Source: Diogma glabrata (taxonomy: Eukaryota > Arthropoda > Insecta > Diptera > Cylindrotomidae). From it: a DNA stretch of 64,000 nucleotides. Every line of letters begins with the position of its first letter. Within the stretch, counting starts at the first letter, position 1. Position numbers and translations under genes: made by a program. The notes beneath the pieces are model-generated. The model did not search any database and had not been told where the DNA came from. It saw only the letters and a list, made by a program, of their open reading frames with translations. Below, one piece after another: positions 50,433 to 63,939 of the stretch. The stretch lies in contig OY856186.1 in assembly GCA_963693315.1 (NCBI GenBank), positions 384,188,215 through 384,252,214 on the forward strand, written 5' to 3'.

Positions 50433-51339
50433 AAATTGAAAAATTCACGATTATAGGAAATGTTGTAAAGATTGAATGTAAACTATAGTGGTCGGCTCAT
50501 CATTTTAAACATTATTTAGAGGGGGTTGGGAGTAGAATATTTAAAAAAAAATATGTTTGACCTTAACGGGTTGAATGTCACATGAAAGGTGAATTTTTAT
50601 TTATTCCAAAATAATTTTTTATTGTAATTTTCGGAGACAACGTTTTTGCCTTATTTCAAAAATTAATTTTTTTGAGAACAACTTTTTGCGTAGAATATAT
50701 TATGTACACGGAACCCTTGGCGAGCGAGCTATATTCGCACCTGTCCGACTTTTTTTTAAGTTACTTGCTCTGAACGCTCTGATTGATAAAAGAAAAATTA
50801 CAAACACTAAACCGAATAAAATTCTCCAAAATGAAAGCACATCATAGAATATGACCAATTAAATTTCTTCAAATTTTCACTTAAAAGATTATAGTTTCAA
50901 TTCTTTAATTCTGTTCGAAAAATAAAATTTAAACAAGTTTTTCTCGATCTCCATAGCCGCAGACATAGTCAAACGCGCTAAGATCGACCATATTGTTGGT
51001 ATTATTACATATTTGGAATTAAGGCCCAACATTGTCAATAGCCACGTCAGTTTAAAAAAAAAATAACAGTCCAAAAACGAGGAGAAACTGCTGTAGCAAC
51101 ATTTTGGGGATTACTACATCTTCACATCTTCACAATCGAATCAAAAAATAATTTCTTTGAAATTACTTTTTTAACTGTCTATAATCATCGATTAAACTAA
51201 TCATTGACTTTTTTGAAAAATTATCGACGGTCGAAAAATTCGATAATTTCAAACATTTTGCTGCTGATTTTGCTGCTGATTCATTGGCAAGCAGCATTTT
51301 GGCACAATTTCAACCTTTTATTTTTATTTTTGGCCGCTT
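50433..51339. other. No recognisable gene
   Basis: The first ~120 bp repeat the sequence at 47496-47600. GGCGAGCGAGCTATATTCGC near 50720 is a GC-rich patch. TTTGCTGCTGAT is duplicated at 51258 and 51270. Confidence 0.45.
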
Positions 51340-52980
51340 AATTAAATATTTTAATCAACATCGGTGCAAACATTTTTGTCATGCCACGTGCACATTTCAA
51401 CAACAATAGCACTGATTCAACTAATCTAAGTTCAGCTGCAAACAGTTCTAGTATCAAAACTTTTATAACCAAGATGTTAAACATAGATTAAGGTCTTCGT
51501 TGTGAATTTATCATGTATTCAAAGTTGCTGACCTTTCTCGTGCTATAATTAATGCGGCTTTTTGTATTTAAATGTGGTATGATGACAGACTTAAAAAAAA
51601 CAAATTCATTATCCTGATGCCCCTCTTTTGGTAGATGCAATTTGCGCCTGTTTAAACGATCGAACTGTTAAAGCCAATGTGGTCAATCAATACAATTCTA
51701 GAAGATTTTTCTTCTCCGAAACAGAAACCGAGATATAATCTTTCAATAGCACACACAATTAAACATTATATCTCAATGAAGAAGCAATTACTACCCACCA
51801 GACCACAACAATTTGATCCGATCAACTACAAAGCAGCCATTTTATGATATGGCTAGCCTCTAATATACAGACCATTGTCGTCAGCACCGTTACATATGGT
51901 CAATAAAACGACTTAAAATGATTGGAGACTTTGTGAAGAGTTTTGTCGATTAAACACTATTACAACACTCGACTGTCATCCGTACCTTACATCCAAAGAT
52001 TCTTCAGTCATCAACATACCTGTGACAGACGAAGACATTCTTAAAACCACGATAACAACTTCGTTCGTTCTGTATGAATTCATTCGCATGCAATACGGTT
52101 TATAGAACGTGATTTATGAATATGAAGTGTGTCGAGGATTGTACTTTGTGTTCATCTACAACGACAATCTTCTTATTTTCAGTTGTAGCTCTGACGAACA
52201 CACTACATCTTCTTCTACAACAATTATTTATTCTGGATCATTGTCCAAAAATACCAATTAGGTGTTTCCAATCTCGAATTTTTAATTCACAAGGTTTCCA
52301 AAATTGGTATTCTCTCATCAATAAACTGAAAAAAAACCATTAACTAATTTCCAACTCTTACCAGCATTCGTCAAATATAAAGATTCTTAGGTGTGATAAA
52401 TCATTTTCCTAGGAATAAGGAACCTCTCATTTTCTTCAGTAATAAATTGTCAAGGGCAGAGCAAAAATATGTATCGAGAGTTACTTGCCATCTATCTTGC
52501 AATCAAACAATTGATATATTTTGTAGAAGGAAAGGATTTTAGCATCTTTATACACCATAAACCACTAGTTAGCGCCGTGTCAAAAACGGGAGGAATTCCG
52601 AGGCAATCACGTCATCTTAGATATTGAAATTCAAAATTGATATCAAAAACATAAAAGTTGTGATAACGTCGTGGACGATGCCTTGTCTAACCTTCTTGCG
52701 AAAAGCGAAGTAAGAGTAGAAGTTTTATCTAACATGAAATTTTACCTAAATTGCAGCGCAATGACGATCATTTCAAAAGTCTTTTGCAACAAACAAATAC
52801 CACTTTTTAATTAATTTCAATAAATATTCCAGAAACGTTCGCGGCGAATTTTGCATTAGTTCACTGTTCATCTGAATGGAATATGTCTCCATCAGTTCTG
52901 ATTGTAGACCAACTGCATGAAATATTTCAAATCTATTCGACGGTCAAGGGCGGCACGGTTTTTTGTCACTTACAGTTAAC
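51340..52980 (+). pseudogene. Ty3/Gypsy pol remnant
   Basis: Plus strand. A protease-like IGANIFVMP (near 51357; the catalytic D is lost), then RPQQFDPINYKAA (near 51800), RT pieces including FIYNDNLLIFS (near 52150, where an intact element has the DD box), and RNase H-end pieces AIKQFDIYFVEGKDFSIF-like and VVDDALSN-like text (52490-52690). At least a dozen stops and shifts. No LTRs identified. It is a different copy from 41985-43970. Confidence 0.7.
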
Positions 52981-53808
52981 TATCGACATACGTATACCAT
53001 AAAAGTCAAGTCATAAAAATAAATTTTAATTAACGATGACGTTTTTTTGTGTGGTGTGGTGTGCTGTCATTATTTATAAAAACATTTATTCATATAAATT
53101 ATATTTTATATTGAGTTGAAATTGCAAAATAAAATATAAATAAATAAAAAATATTCTGGCTTCAAAATAAATACAAACAATTAATCATAACTTTTCTCAC
53201 CTTAATTAATATTTGACCTTAATCCAAAAGTAAAATAAAAGAATTTCACGTTCATCCGAGGTGCCCCTCTATAAGAGGGGCCCTTATAATGCGCCTCTAT
53301 CCACTAATTTTATTATCTAAAAATAAAAAGACAAAATAATTAAAATAATTTATTACGTTGAAGTTTTTTAATTTATTTTTAAAACAATTAACTTGTTCTT
53401 TTAACATTTAAATTGCAAACGTTAGATTATTTTTCTCAATTATTTTCACCAACAGATTTGTTTTTTTTTTGTTGGTTTGTTGATTAATATGGTTGATCGT
53501 TAAAGAACGAGATTATTTAAAGGAAAATTAAATAATTTTGTTTTGGTACAATGTGTGTGGAAAATTTTAGACCAATTAATCAACGGATAAGTGAAATGGT
53601 TTAGGTAACAAAAGATATTCAACAAATATAAATAAGTAATTTTAATTAATATATTCTCATTGAAAACGAACCAACTTCAAACTGTCAAACTTAGTGACAA
53701 CACATTTTCACTCAATTAAATTCACACATTTGATTTTATTAGCAAACCTCTCTACGTCCTTTTAGACATCAATATAAAAGGATTGTCAGCAAAATAGACA
53801 TTAAATGA
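52981..53808. other. Intervening stretch with one strong hairpin
   Basis: Non-coding. GCCCCTCT-ATA-AGAGGGGC at 53263-53281 is a perfect 8-bp stem with a 3-base loop, GC-rich in an AT-rich setting. Nothing else recognised. Confidence 0.5.
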
Positions 53809-53816
53809 GTATACAT

Positions 53817-56644
53817 TAGTGCCTTGGTTGTCAAACTTTTTGAAGTTGGGGAACACTAAACTCTGAAATATTTTTAGGCGGAACATCTACACTACAGCAT
53901 AAAATTTAAAACAGAGGGTGCGGGTTGCTAACCTTTTTGAAACCAAAAGAGCAATCAAAAACAGAATAATGTTCGCAAAAACACTCCATATAGAGCAAAA
54001 CAGCAACGGAATCGTGTCGCAGCGTGTGATTGGCCACCCCCTGCTTCCAAGTGCTACTTTTAGAAAATAAAATGTATATAAATAAAATATTTACCGATAT
54101 TTTTTCATGCAAATATATTTATTGAAAACACAATTACAACTACAATTCTTTCAAAAATATCTCAAACTTAATGCGATGCATGAGCTTGACGATCTTTACA
54201 GATCTCAGTGATATTGGGACGAATAAATGATAACGCCACACCCATTTCTTCTTCTAAATTTCCTAGTCTCTCTCGTTTGTTTGTCTTTATATTGACCATA
54301 GTTGAAAATCCTGCTTCGCAAAGATATGATGTGGAAAATAACAATAATATGTTCAGGGATTTTTTGCTTATACAAGGGTATTCATCTTTAACAGAGATCC
54401 AAAAGTTTTCAAGAGTGTTTTCATGAAACTGTAATTTTAATCCACGATCTGAAGAAAGCGACGTCAATTCTTCTTCTTCATTTAAAGTGAAGCTAGAAAA
54501 TTCGGTAGAAATAAACGGGTTTCTTATCCAATCATATTGTTCTATGTTTAACAATGGAAAATATTTTTCAAATTTTTCTTCTATTGTTGATAAATGTTCC
54601 ATTATTAAAGAAACAATTGCCTCGTTGGCATTTTGCACAGAGGGGAACATTTCTGTGTTTCTCTCTCTCTTACGTGTCTTTTCCATAGTAAAACCTTCTT
54701 TTTCTCATTGCACATAATTTGTCAGTTGATGTAAGAATGTTTTCATCTTTGCCCTGCACACTTATATTGACAGTATTAAAGTATTCAAAAATATCAGACA
54801 AATATGCCAAATTATTGCACCAATCATCATTTTTTAGATAATTTACAAAAGTTTTTTCATTTTCTGTTTCAAAAAAAACAAGCAATTAATTTTTTAATAT
54901 CAACACACGATCTAAAACCTTTCCTCGTGACAACCACCTCACTTCGGTATGAAGAAGCAAACACACATAATCTGCTTCCATCGATGAACAAAGTTGTTTA
55001 AAAATTCAGCTTTTCATCGGTCTCATTTTAATAAAATTAACCATGGTAACCACTTGGTCAAATGCTTCGTTTAATTTTTTGGGTATTGTTTTTATGACAA
55101 GTACTTCTCGGTGCAAGAAACAATGATGAAATATTATATATGAGTTTATGGTTTTAGCTAAAGCCACAAATCCTTTGATCGATCCCGTCATGGACGCTGC
55201 TCCATCGGTACAAATACCGGCACAATGATCCCATGATAATTTTAAAGCATTCAAATACGATGTTATTGCATCAAACAAGTCCTGACCAGTTGTACGTCCC
55301 AAAAGTTCTTTGCAGCATAAAAATTGATTTATTATCTTTTGTTCATAAATAAATCGTACAAAGCCTAAGAGCTGCGCTTTGCCACTTATATCCGTAGATT
55401 CGTCTACTTGTAATGCAAAAGGCATATTAATAAGCATACCTGCGACTGTTTTTTCAATGTTGCACGACATGTCATTAATTCGTCTACGAATAGTATCATC
55501 AGATACCGGAATCTTTAAAATTTCTTTCTTTGCCTCTTCCCCAAACATAATTGTCACTATTTCACAGCAGGCAGGTAAAATAAGAGATTCTGCTATCGTG
55601 TGTGGCTTTAATTTTAATGCTACTAATTCAGAAATCTTATACGACGCAAGTTGGATTTTATCACTTACTTTCATTGTTTTTTCAAATTGCTTCCTTTGCA
55701 TTTCTAAAAGCCTTTTAAAATATTCTTTGTTTTTTGTTAAAAGATTTTTATGTTCGGTTGTCAAATGACGCTTTAATTTAGCGGGTGCCATCGCGCTATT
55801 GGCTAATTTCTGTCCGCATACAATGCAGAGAGGAGTTGGACAATCTGTATTTCCGGTCCAGGTAAATCCAAATTTTAAATATTCTTCGTCATAAAACCGA
55901 TTGACAGTTTGAATTGATTTCACAGTTTGCCTATTTTCTTCATCTTCTTCAATTCTACTAGTGCTAGCAGTAGCATTGTCATTATCGTAATCAAGACGAG
56001 CTTTCTTTACGAAATTCTCCATTACTATAAATTTTCAAAAAAATGCAGTATAAATCAATAAATAATATGGTGCAAAACTTACCTAAATTTATTTAATTCA
56101 ATAAATTCACATAAATTCAATAAATTCACTAGCGATGTGCGGATAGTAACTATTCGTTACTAATTACTCGTTACTGTGATTACCCGAAAGTACCGATTAC
56201 ATACAATAGAAATACAATTTGGTTTTCTATTTTTTTTCTTTATGAAATTGTCAACAAAAAAAGAAAGAAAAAACCGAAAAATAAAGTATTCGGAACTTTT
56301 TTAACAATCCATTTCATATATTTTCTTTTAAGCTTCTTTTGTTTGTGTGAAACAAATACTTCATACATTTTCTATTTATTTATGTGTAAAAGGAGAATTT
56401 TGATAACTGCAATATTTTATGTTTCCAAGAAATAATTTTAACCCGAAAGATATTATTATTCATACAAAGCCGAGAAACGTGTAAATTTTACGTACGCGTG
56501 TCTAAATTTTACATTGAATTTATTTTTATTTTCAAACATTTTGTATTTGAATTGATTGTACATTTGATTTTTTCGCGGAACACTTGAAAGATCATCGCGG
56601 AACACCAGTGTTCCGCGGAACACGCTTTGAGAACCACTGCATTA
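53817..56644 (-). mobile_element. hAT transposon with 8-bp TSD GTATACAT
   Basis: Left end TAGTGCCTTGGTTGTCAAAC, right end read inward TAATGCAGTGGTTCTCAAAG: 15 of 20 positions match without gaps. The left TSD GTATACAT is at 53809-53816. The right copy is at 58791-58798, because family C (56645-58788) later inserted at the terminal TA of the element and duplicated it. The TIR consensus TARTGCMKTGGTTSTCAAA, an 8-bp duplication and the encoded BED/hATC transposase all agree on the hAT superfamily. Confidence 0.88.
54168..56022 (-). pseudogene. hAT transposase (BED finger), broken
   Basis: Minus strand, ATG at 56020-56022. A long intact N-terminal frame of 338 residues has a BED zinc finger (C66, C69, H86, H91), the first catalytic motif LQVDESTDIS (D207) and CTDGAASMTG (D273). 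It meets a TGA at 55006. Beyond it, in readable frames, is LLHTEVRWLSRG (near 54940), then an in-frame stop near 54890, then WCNNLAYLSDIF, a frameshift near 54690, and the C-terminal hATC region with LLFSTSYLCEAGFST (near 54330), ending RQAHASH at 54168. About two stops and one or two shifts kill it. It resembles the ZBED5/SCAND3-related group of hAT transposases. Confidence 0.9.
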
Positions 56645-58788
56645 GGGTGTCCCACAAAACTCTTTATTTCAATTTTCATAACCTTGAACCGGAATTAGGT
56701 TGTTTATGGTCTAAAAATCATCCGTGAATTTTTTCAGAATTTTAAAAAAAAATTTACCACTCGCTATTTTATTTTTTCTGTTCAAGGAGTAAAAACATTA
56801 CATACAATCAGTTTTTCACCTATAACTATTTCAGTTTTGATTTTACAAAAAAAATTAGGCGAACAAAAGTTGTAGATCTTAAAAAAATACATCGAATTTT
56901 TTCTTTGTTTAGGCAAAAAAAAATTTTTTAAGCCTGAAAAATAATATCTTTTACAGTCGAATTTTACAGAAATAAAATTAACGTCCGTTTTTCGCCTATA
57001 ACTATTTCAGTTTTGATTTTACAAAAAAGTTGTTCAATTAAAAGTTGTAGATAATAAAAAAATACATCGACTGTTGTTTTTGTGTTTAGGCAAAACAAGT
57101 AAATTTTATGTTTTTAATGTTTTAAAGCTGAAAAAGTAAGATCTTTTGTAGTCGAATTTTAAAGATTTAACTAGTACCATTTGTTTTTCGCTTATATTTC
57201 AATTTTGGTTATACAAAAAAAAATTACATAGCTAAAAGTTGTAGATCTTAAAAAAACACAACGATTTTCTTCTTTATTTAGGGAAAAAAAAATTGTTTAT
57301 GTTTGAAAAAAAAGATCTTTTATAGTCGAATTTTACAGAAATAACATTAAAGTTCATTTTCGCCTATAACTATTTAAGTTTTGACTTTACAAAAAAGTTG
57401 TGCAAGTTAAAGTTATAGATAATAAAAAACTACATCGACAAGTATTTTTGTGTTTAGGCAAAACAAGTTTTTTAGGCTGAAAAAGTAAGATCCTTTTTAG
57501 TCGAATTTTAAAGTAACTATTTAACTAATATCGTTCGTTTTTCGCCTATAACTACATATTTTAATTTTGATTTTACATAAAAATTATTCAAATAAAAGTT
57601 GTAAATCTTAAAAAATACACCGATTTTCTTTTTTTTTGTTAAGCTTGAAAAAGAAAATCTTTTATTGTCGAATTCTCCATAAATATCTAATAACGTTCGT
57701 TTTTCGCCTATAACTATTTCAGTTTCGATTTTACAAAACAAATGGGTTGAAAATAGTTGTATTTCTTGAAAAAATACATCGATTTTCTTCTTTGTTTAGG
57801 CAAAAAATAGCCTAAGATGCTTTTTTAAGCTATTTTTTGCCTAAACAAAGGAAAAAATCGATGTGTTTTTTAAGACCTACAACTATTATCTGACTACTTT
57901 TTTTTTAAATCGAAACTGAAATAGTTATAGGCGAAAAACGAACGTTATCACATATTTATGGAGAATTCGACTATAAAAGATCTTCTCTTTCAAGCTCAAC
58001 AAACAAAGAAGAAAATCGATGTATTTTTTAAGATCTACAACTTTTACTTGAATAATTTTTTTTGTAAGATCAAAATTGAAATATGTAGTAATAGGCGAAA
58101 AACGAACAATATTAGTTAAATCTTGAAAATTCGACTAAAAAAGATCTTACTTTTTCAGCTTAAAAATTTTTTTGCCTAAACACAAAAATACTTGTCGATG
58201 TGTTTTTTCATTATCTATAACTTTTGCTTGCATAGCTTTTTTGTAAAATCAAAACTGAAATAGGCGAAAACGGACGTTAATGTTATTTCTGTAAAATTCG
58301 ACTATAAAAGATCTTTTTTTCAAGCTTTAAAAAATTTTTTTTGCCTAATCAAAGAAGAAAATCGATGTATTTAAGATCTACAACTTTTACTTAAATAGTT
58401 TTTTTGTAAAATCAAAACTGAAATAGTTATAGGCGAAAAACGAACGTTAATTTTATTTCTGTAAAATTCGACTGTAAAAGATTTTCTTTTTTAAGCTTCA
58501 AAAACTTTTTTTTTGCCTAAACAAAGAAAAAATTCGATGTATTTTTTTAATACCTACAACTTTTGTTTGCATGTTTTTTTTTTGTAAAATCAAAACTGAA
58601 ATAGTTATAGGCGAAAACTGATTATTTCTAATGTTTTTTGCTCCTTGAACAGAAAAACTAAAATAGCGGGTGTTAAATTTTTTTTTTTAAATTCTGAAAA
58701 AAATCACAGATGACTTTTAGACCATAAACAACCTAATTCCGGTACAAGGTTATGAAAATTAAAATAAAGCATTTTTTGTTGGACACCC
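56645..58788. mobile_element. Family C foldback element, 2.14 kb, TSD TA
   Basis: Ends GGGTGTCC...GGACACCC, flanked by TA on both sides (56643-56644, 58789-58790). The whole element is one large palindrome centred near 57815. Each arm has about six units of ~160-190 bp. A unit contains TTTTCGCCTATAACTATTTC, AGTTTTGATTTTACAAAA, AAAAGTTGTAGATCTTAAAA, ACATCGATTTTCTTC, TTTGTTTAGGCAAAAA, GAAAAAGTAAGATCTTTT and AGTCGAATTTTACAG. No open frame. The insertion site is confirmed by the hAT element it interrupts. Superfamily unknown; TA duplication is found in Tc1/mariner and some others. Confidence 0.9.
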
Positions 58789-58798
58789 TAGTATACAT

Positions 58799-61700
58799 AT
58801 TTATGTTATTTAATTGTTTAATTTTTTTTAGAAGGGACGTAGGATGGTTTTCTAAAGAAAATTGCCTTCCAAATACTAATTTAATATGAGTTTATTTTAA
58901 TAAAAGGTTTTGTCCTAAACAATTTTTTTTGTTTTCAATTCGTTTACAATCATAGTGTATTAGCTAAAATTCTTTGTTTTATAAATTAAAAATTGATAAC
59001 ACTTGGTTTTATCTCGCAAATATAATATACAAGTGCTGACAATCGACACAATTGAATTTATTCTTTGTTTTGTTTTTATTTTGTTATTTTTAATCATAGA
59101 ATACTTTAGCATCAATTTATTATTCGATCTTTGTTTTTTTTGTTTTTGATATTGTTATTTTTCAATGATCCATTGATATGCATTCAGGCAATGTTTATAA
59201 TGTGAACATGCGTACACTTACTGCATTCGTCTGTGATTAATTTAAGGATAACAGTTACATGTTTCTTGCGACAAGTTATAAACTCAATGTAGAAATTTTG
59301 AATATATTTTCTACCAAACCATATTAATTCATATTGTTGTGAGACCTAGCTCTTAAAAATCCTTTTTTGTTTCAACACATATTGTAATTCTTACTATTCC
59401 ACACGTTTTATTAAAACATTTCTTTTGAACATTTGATTCCCGTGAGTTGGTGAAGATTAGTTGTCCATCAGTACGGGGATCCGTATTAAACAGAGGAGGT
59501 TTGAATAATTCGGACGATTTCAAGTATCCAGATACACTGTTTGTGACAGGACTATTTATGGTTCACTTCAGTTGGACCATCATAGGAGTAGATACGCAAC
59601 TGCATTTCAGTCTTTATTTATCACTATTTTGAAGTTTGTCAGATTTTGCACTAATATGTATTTGTGGCAATAACTTCCTTTAATATTTTAAAGAAATTTA
59701 ACTCCTGTTTTTTTGAATATAAAAGAAGACTTGCCTGGAATGATAAAACTTTAATTGTCATTCGTTTTTTCATTATTATTAATGTTTTTTGTTTTTCCTT
59801 ATTAACTACAATATTGTTAATTAATGTAAAATCTTTTAATTTACCAATTTTACTCCATCTTTAATATATATTTATATTAACACACCATTACTGAATATAA
59901 AATAAAATATATTGTGTCTTAAGAAAAAATCAATTTAAATAAATTATAAGTTTGAACATTGGTAAATTTTTCATTTCCTCGTTATTTTGATTTGAATGAT
60001 TTCCTGAAAAATAATTTACCAACAGAAGATTAATTAGTGCATTAATTATATTAAACTATTTAACGAATTTAAATAGTGTATCATGTTTAATTATATCTAT
60101 TAAAAAAAACATGATTTCGAAACGTTGAAGGGAGTTAAAGAAAGTATAGCAACTCGAACAGTCAAGCAGTTTTAAAATTTATTAAGTGAAGTTAATCAAC
60201 AAAAAAATCAGATACGATTCGAGACATTGTAGAAATTTGTTGGTTGAACAAATCAATTTTGAGAGAATTCAATTCAAGCGAGAAGAAAAATTAAGCAATT
60301 CGTTATCTATCTCTACCACATCAGAAGAAATCTATTTGATTCCTGGAATAAATTTATCCGACGCAGCTTTTCCTCTAGAGGAAAACAAATCTCACCATCG
60401 TACAACGCCACTAGCAGTTTCCGAACAACTCTAAGAAGCTCCCAAATATTAATGTGTAAGGTGCTTCTTAGATAACTACTTGATAGATATGAAATCAACA
60501 AAATGTTTGTTTGAAACCTAAAATCAAACATCTATACCAAAATAAATTAGCAAGTCTAACATAAACTTTATTTGAACTTAAATAACCAAATCAATTCAAA
60601 TTGCCTCTATTAATTTAATACATAAAAGCATTGTAATGCTCAACAAGTAACCTAATTGTAAAACTAATAAATTTCAATGAAAAACTTACACAAAGAAGCA
60701 TAAAATAAATTTATTGTAATTAAAGGCGAAAGGTAGAATCATGCAACTAAATTTTACTTGCAACAGGTTAAATCCTTGTTGAAATGAATGAATGTTTTGT
60801 TCAACAAACTTGTTGAAATAATAAATGAGAAATTTGGAATTTCCACTTAAGTTGTATAAAAATCGTTTTTAAATAATTCTATTGACTGTCGCAAATATTT
60901 TAGAAAAACTTGTAATCATATTCTGTGTAACTAATTAAAAATCTGAATTATTTTCACAACTCTTTGACTTATCATTCGAAAACTAATAAAAAATACATTA
61001 ATTTATAATCCACCAAAATTGTGCAACACCTTAAAAATGCAATTTAATTTTCCGACTCATGAACTGATTCAACAATTCATTACAATCCCATGAGAAAAGT
61101 TTCGAATTAAATTTAATTTATTTTGAAAAATGTTTTTCAAAACAGGAACAAAAAAAACGAAAGAAAATTCGCAAAACAAATAGAAAGAAAAAGAAAATCA
61201 AGAAAAGAAGAAAATTAAAACTAAAAATTGCATTTCAAATTCTATTTTCATTTCCAACTTGATTTAAATCCGACCTTTGTTTTGTCTTACATTTTTTATT
61301 GTCTTGTAATGTCTTATCTATGTTTTTGTTTTTGGTTTTATAAAAATAGAATTAGAAATTCTTTTTCTTGTTATAAATTATTTTGTTTTTTTTTGTTATA
61401 TTAAGAATGAGAAAAATTCACGGTCGTGGAAATGATATTTTTTTCTTGTAAAAATATTTATGTTAAATTTAATTTATTTATATATTTTTTTGGAAAATTG
61501 TTGTGGAAAAAGTTTTTTACCATCCGGTTTCAGACTATATTCATTTTTATTACTTATCCAATAAACAAATTTGCAGCATCAAAAAATTTGTATAGCCGAC
61601 CCTGTAATCAACACGATTTTTTAATTGAAAGCTTAATTTCTTAAGTTTTATGGCAGTCTACTGTAACAACAACAAATATAGTCTTCATAGAACTTTTTTG

Positions 61701-63550
61701 CGCTTTTGTTACTTTTAATCCTGCATTTGTTCATTTCTATAAAACTTCAGTTCAAGCGTTGTGTAACGATCGTTCTTATTCCAATTCCTGCTCAAAATTA
61801 AGAATCAAAACAATTTTTTTTCTTATTTAACTGGTTCTGTAATTTGATATCACGGGATGGAAATTCTTAATAACTATTGGGCGTGACTGTGCGTAATGCA
61901 TATTTGAAAAGAAGCAAAAATAGAAAATTATAGCTAATAAAACATTGAGCATTTCAAACTAGTATGGTGGACGTCTATTTTTGTTTGTCCATATGATGAT
62001 GAAAAGGTTGGTTTCTTGAAGTCCACTCTGTGATTTTATAGTATACGATGGGAAGAAAGTCTTTATGCTGGGGATTCCATGCTAACCCGTAGACTAAAGC
62101 CTTTTGGGCAGACTCTCTTCCAGTTCAAGGTTTAAATAAAATACTAAACTTTAAACTTAGAGATAAGTTTTATTAATTATTTTTATTTAAAAATTTGGTT
62201 TAATTTATACTATAGGTAGTATATAATTTCTCCACTTATTTGCGATTATCCAATTAGATCGATCGATCTATTATATAAAGGTAATATTGGTCAATAATAC
62301 ATGAAATAAATATATTAACCTTATTCTGCAGAAATTATATTTGTTTTCATATATTTAATATTATTTCATTTTTGTAATACTTTAGGTTGTAGTCATCAAA
62401 TTTTATAAAATTTTATATAGATTATATTTCGTCATATAAAAAAACATTGTGAGAATTTTGGTTATATGAGTTAAGTTGAATATACTTAATTCGTTCTATA
62501 TTATTTGTTTTGTTGATTGATGACTTGCTTAATTATTTAAGTTAATTTAATGGGAAGAATAACATATGTATTGTATGTTAATTAGGCTAGTCATACATTT
62601 GTTACACTAGTCCATTATTCAATTTAATATTTGGTGAATTATCAAGTCAATCAAACAATTTTATTTATATCGCGCTAATATTAATATACAAATTAAATTA
62701 TTTTTGTTTAGTTGTGATATTGAAGTTTGTTATTTATTAATTTTTAATGCAATAAGTTTTGACAAAAATTGTAAAAAGAAAGTCATTTGGTGGAGTAATA
62801 ATGAAACCATTCAACAGACATTTTAATATCCAATCGCTATGGTTATCACTTCATTCGACGTCATTATATTTTTGTGACATTTTTGTGAATTTCAAAAAAT
62901 TTAATTGACTTACATATAAATTAAATTCTTTTAATATAATAAAAAAATCAATTTAAATAGCAGTAAACCGACATTAAACAAGGCAATCAATATATATAAA
63001 AACTACTTAATAAGTTTTTCAAAAAAAATTAATTATTTAAAGTACCGGTTTGTTTTTTGTGTTTGTTTGTATTACCTTCACAAAAAAAATTCTTTCGCAC
63101 ATAACTATAGATGAAAATAAGATAAAATTTATTATTTTAATATTACAAAATTCATATTTTCCCATAAAAATTAAATGAAATTTTTTTCTAAAATGAATAC
63201 TTTAAAAAATGCTTTTTGACACTTCCATTATTTCATCCTTTTGTTTATTATTATTAGTTTTAAATAAATTTCGTTTCGCTTCGTTTTTTATTAATCTTAA
63301 AACATGCGTCTGAAATGTGTGTGTATATTATATGTGTTAATGCGTTTTACGATATGTGCACGGGGTGGTGCACATCATGTGCATGACATATGTTTTGCTT
63401 TGTTTTTTGTACATGGGTATTTAGTATCAAGCACAATTAAAGCACATTTCATACATTTTTTTCATAATTCACCATTAATCTCAATTTTATGGTTGTGTTT
63501 GGTTGACTATCAATTAAATGGAAAATTTGTATGGGGATGGTTGTGATTGT
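58799..63550. other. Low-repeat stretch without recognised genes
   Basis: 4.7 kb of AT-rich sequence with little repeat content, the least transposon-like part of the window. Two short frames have coding-like composition: 59447-59632 and 60189-60434 (plus). It may be an intron or flank of a host gene. A T-rich/A-rich transition near 61140-61200 (GAAAAGAAAA runs) is simple sequence. Confidence 0.45.
60189..60434 (+). other. Possible exon or small gene, unknown
   Basis: An 81-codon open stretch ending TAA at 60432-60434, without an ATG at its start. Charged and less AT-biased than its surroundings (RNLLVEQINFERIQFKREEK, then EEIYLIPGINLSDAAFPLEE). It could be a terminal exon of a host gene. 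No family recognised; chance remains possible. Confidence 0.2.
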
Positions 63551-63559
63551 TATGGTAAA

Positions 63560-63640
63560 ACACTCTTTAACCTGATTGAGAGTCGAACCTAGATCCTTCG
63601 TGCCTTAGTCTACCCAAGTAACAATCCTGGCACCTTCAGT
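63560..63640 (-). mobile_element. tRNA-derived SINE-like head, copy 1
   Basis: On the minus strand GGTTCGACTCTC is a good RNA polymerase III B box, and GGTAGACTAAGGCACG upstream sits where a tRNA A box and anticodon arm would be. The spacing is short for a true tRNA and no cloverleaf can be folded by eye, so this is a SINE-type relic or chance. Confidence 0.4.
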
Positions 63641-63775
63641 GCAATCTGAGTGCTTAAAAAAATACAAGCAAAAGAAACAAGCATTGAATCCATATGAAGT
63701 GGATGGACTTCATTGCTAAAATGTAGTACTGCAATAACCTTTAAATAGCGTCACCAAATTCTAATCCTACGACAA

Positions 63776-63843
63776 CACTGAGATGCTTAAATTAATGCTA
63801 AGATAAATAGTGATGAGCCAGCACTGAGATGCTTAAATTAATG
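63776..63843. repeat. Short direct duplication
   Basis: CACTGAGATGCTTAAATTAA occurs at 63776 and again at 63822, 46 bp apart. Confidence 0.85.
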
Positions 63844-63939
63844 GTCCTAAAAAATAGCACCATTATTCCTAAAGTATTATTTTTTTCATTAAATTTCATT
63901 AGCCATTACATTGTAGTTTACCTTTAAAGTCACCGAAAT

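Noticed and set aside
53263..53281. GC-rich hairpin that looks like a bacterial terminator
   Set aside because: The window is eukaryotic and no gene ends here; reported only as a palindrome.
55379..55768. 129-codon plus-strand frame
   Set aside because: Antisense shadow of the hAT transposase on the minus strand.
63304..63546. 80-codon plus-strand frame beginning with ATG
   Set aside because: Rich in Cys, His, Phe and Tyr as expected from T-rich DNA read by chance; no domain, splice or poly(A) context.
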